Assembly (NCBI GenBank): GCA_938023075.1
Contig: CALHDG010000199.1
Span: 1-33,471, forward strand
DNA from: an uncultured Chitinophagales bacterium
GTDB taxonomy: Bacteria > Bacteroidota > Bacteroidia > Chitinophagales > JAHDHT01
Reading direction: 5' to 3'
DNA length: 33,471 nt
Of the stretch, positions 32,821 to 33,471 are shown piece after piece; within the stretch, counting starts at the first letter, position 1, and every line of letters begins with the position of its first letter. Both the position numbers and the translations under genes were made by a program. The notes under the pieces were generated by a model, which did not search any database, had not been told where the DNA came from, and was given only the letters and a program-made list of their open reading frames with translations.

Positions 32821-33471
32821 ATGTTATTTCATTATAAAATAAGTGAGCTAATAACTTCAATCTGCTTTATTGTATTTTTTCTCCTAGCTTCTTGTATAGA
32901 GGAAGAAGAAAGTATAAAAAATACGCAGGAAACTCAAAGCTTATACAAACAGATTTTTAAAAAGGCTACTGAAAATCATACAAAAATAAATTTTATCAAC
33001 ATAAATGAAGATACTGATGACATCAATGTAATTCAATTTGAGTACTTTTATAATGGAGGTGGCGTTTCCATTGCCGACATTAATAACGATGATTTACCCG
33101 ACATTTTTTTTACCGGCAATTTGGTTTCTAACCGTTTATACCTCAATAAAGGCAATTTTCAATTTGAAGATATTACGGAAAGCAGCGGCTTATTAAACAA
33201 AAAAGATTGGAGCAACAGTGCCACTTTTTTAGATATCAATAACGATGGTTGGTTGGATATTTATGTGGCAAATGGTGGCATGTTAGCGAAATACCCGAAT
33301 CCTGCAGACCAACTTTTTATCAATAATCAAAACAACACCTTTACCGAATCAGCCAAAAAATATGGTTTATTAAACAACAGTTTGAGTTCACAAATTACTT
33401 CAATTGACTATGATTTAGATGGCGATTTAGATTTGTTTTTAATGAAACATACCGACTTTCAAAACCGTTTT
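32821..33471 (+). CDS. FG-GAP/VCBS repeat lipoprotein, 3'-truncated by window edge
   Basis: The frame is open from ATG 32821 to the window end, giving 217 residues. The signal peptide ends FFLLASC at about residue 25, so the protein is a lipoprotein. From ~70 it shows FG-GAP/VCBS-type blade repeats with calcium loops: VSIADINNDDLPDIFFTGN, ATFLDINNDGWLDIYVANGG and SIDYDLDGDLDLFLMKH. These are typical of the long CRTAC1/ASPIC-UnbV beta-propeller lipoproteins of Bacteroidota, which usually exceed 1000 residues. They are exposed on the surface and often sit near SusCD-type genes. The rest of the gene lies outside the window. It is divergent from the IPTL operon, sharing a 185-base AT-rich spacer. 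Confidence 0.85.
   Translation, partial: MLFHYKISELITSICFIVFFLLASCIEEEESIKNTQETQSLYKQIFKKATENHTKINFININEDTDDINVIQFEYFYNGGGVSIADINNDDLPDIFFTGNLVSNRLYLNKGNFQFEDITESSGLLNKKDWSNSATFLDINNDGWLDIYVANGGMLAKYPNPADQLFINNQNNTFTESAKKYGLLNNSLSSQITSIDYDLDGDLDLFLMKHTDFQNRF

Noticed and set aside
1-33471. tRNA or rRNA genes
   Set aside because: No cloverleaf with a GGTTCGA-type arm and no rRNA-like stretch was seen on either strand.

Overview
The window reads as a low-GC Bacteroidota chromosome, most likely of the Chitinophagales/Saprospirales type. The reasons are a DUF4837 lipoprotein, a tatA-gatA-lytic transglycosylase gene order, a CAP-domain secreted protein with a bacteroidetal adhesin-like C-terminus, an FG-GAP repeat lipoprotein, a TAnnTTTG promoter, weak Shine-Dalgarno use and AT-rich spacers. 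This is inference from families; no rRNA or tRNA gene is present to confirm it.

Left edge to 4.6 kb is a defence island. It begins with the debris of two toxin-antitoxin modules: a MNT nucleotidyltransferase with a beheaded HEPN partner, then a DUF2683-like antitoxin with a beheaded RelE/ParE toxin. Next comes a tight restriction-modification operon of two different amino-methyltransferases and a PLD-type restriction endonuclease with a probable B3-like DNA-binding tail (BfiI/NgoFVII type). From 4.8 to 14.6 kb the content is mixed: an Nramp-like transporter whose usual metal ligands are replaced, an Upf1/IGHMBP2-like helicase, an M3 oligoendopeptidase, small unknown proteins, an orphan DNA methyltransferase with an HPPY catalytic motif, a CAP-domain protein and a DUF4837 lipoprotein.

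From 14.6 to 19.7 kb lies an ABC exporter locus. Two half-transporters carry complementary degenerate ATP sites and so should form one heterodimer. The genes are split by a four-helix-bundle (23S IVS/Avd-like) cassette bordered by related short repeats. They are preceded by a promoter, a 31-codon ORF, a terminator and a 46-codon ORF. At 19.8-21.7 kb sits an overlapping two-gene module: an AAA/ABC-type ATPase and a 186-residue protein with a possible PD-(D/E)XK nuclease core. This is the best candidate here for an undescribed defence-like system.

The right half is mostly cellular: an S41 peptidase, an AhpD-like protein, TatA, GatA with an apparently non-canonical start, a LysM lytic transglycosylase, a SAM methyltransferase, a histidine-rich lipoprotein, an IPTL-CTERM surface protein with its operon partner, and a truncated FG-GAP lipoprotein at the edge. 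Four copies (8.3, 13.3, 23.5 and 26.3 kb) of a 130-150 nt interspersed element, whose central hairpin changes by compensatory substitutions, lie in spacers between genes. A second, protein-like repeat family has one open copy (10.2 kb) and one broken copy (23.3 kb).
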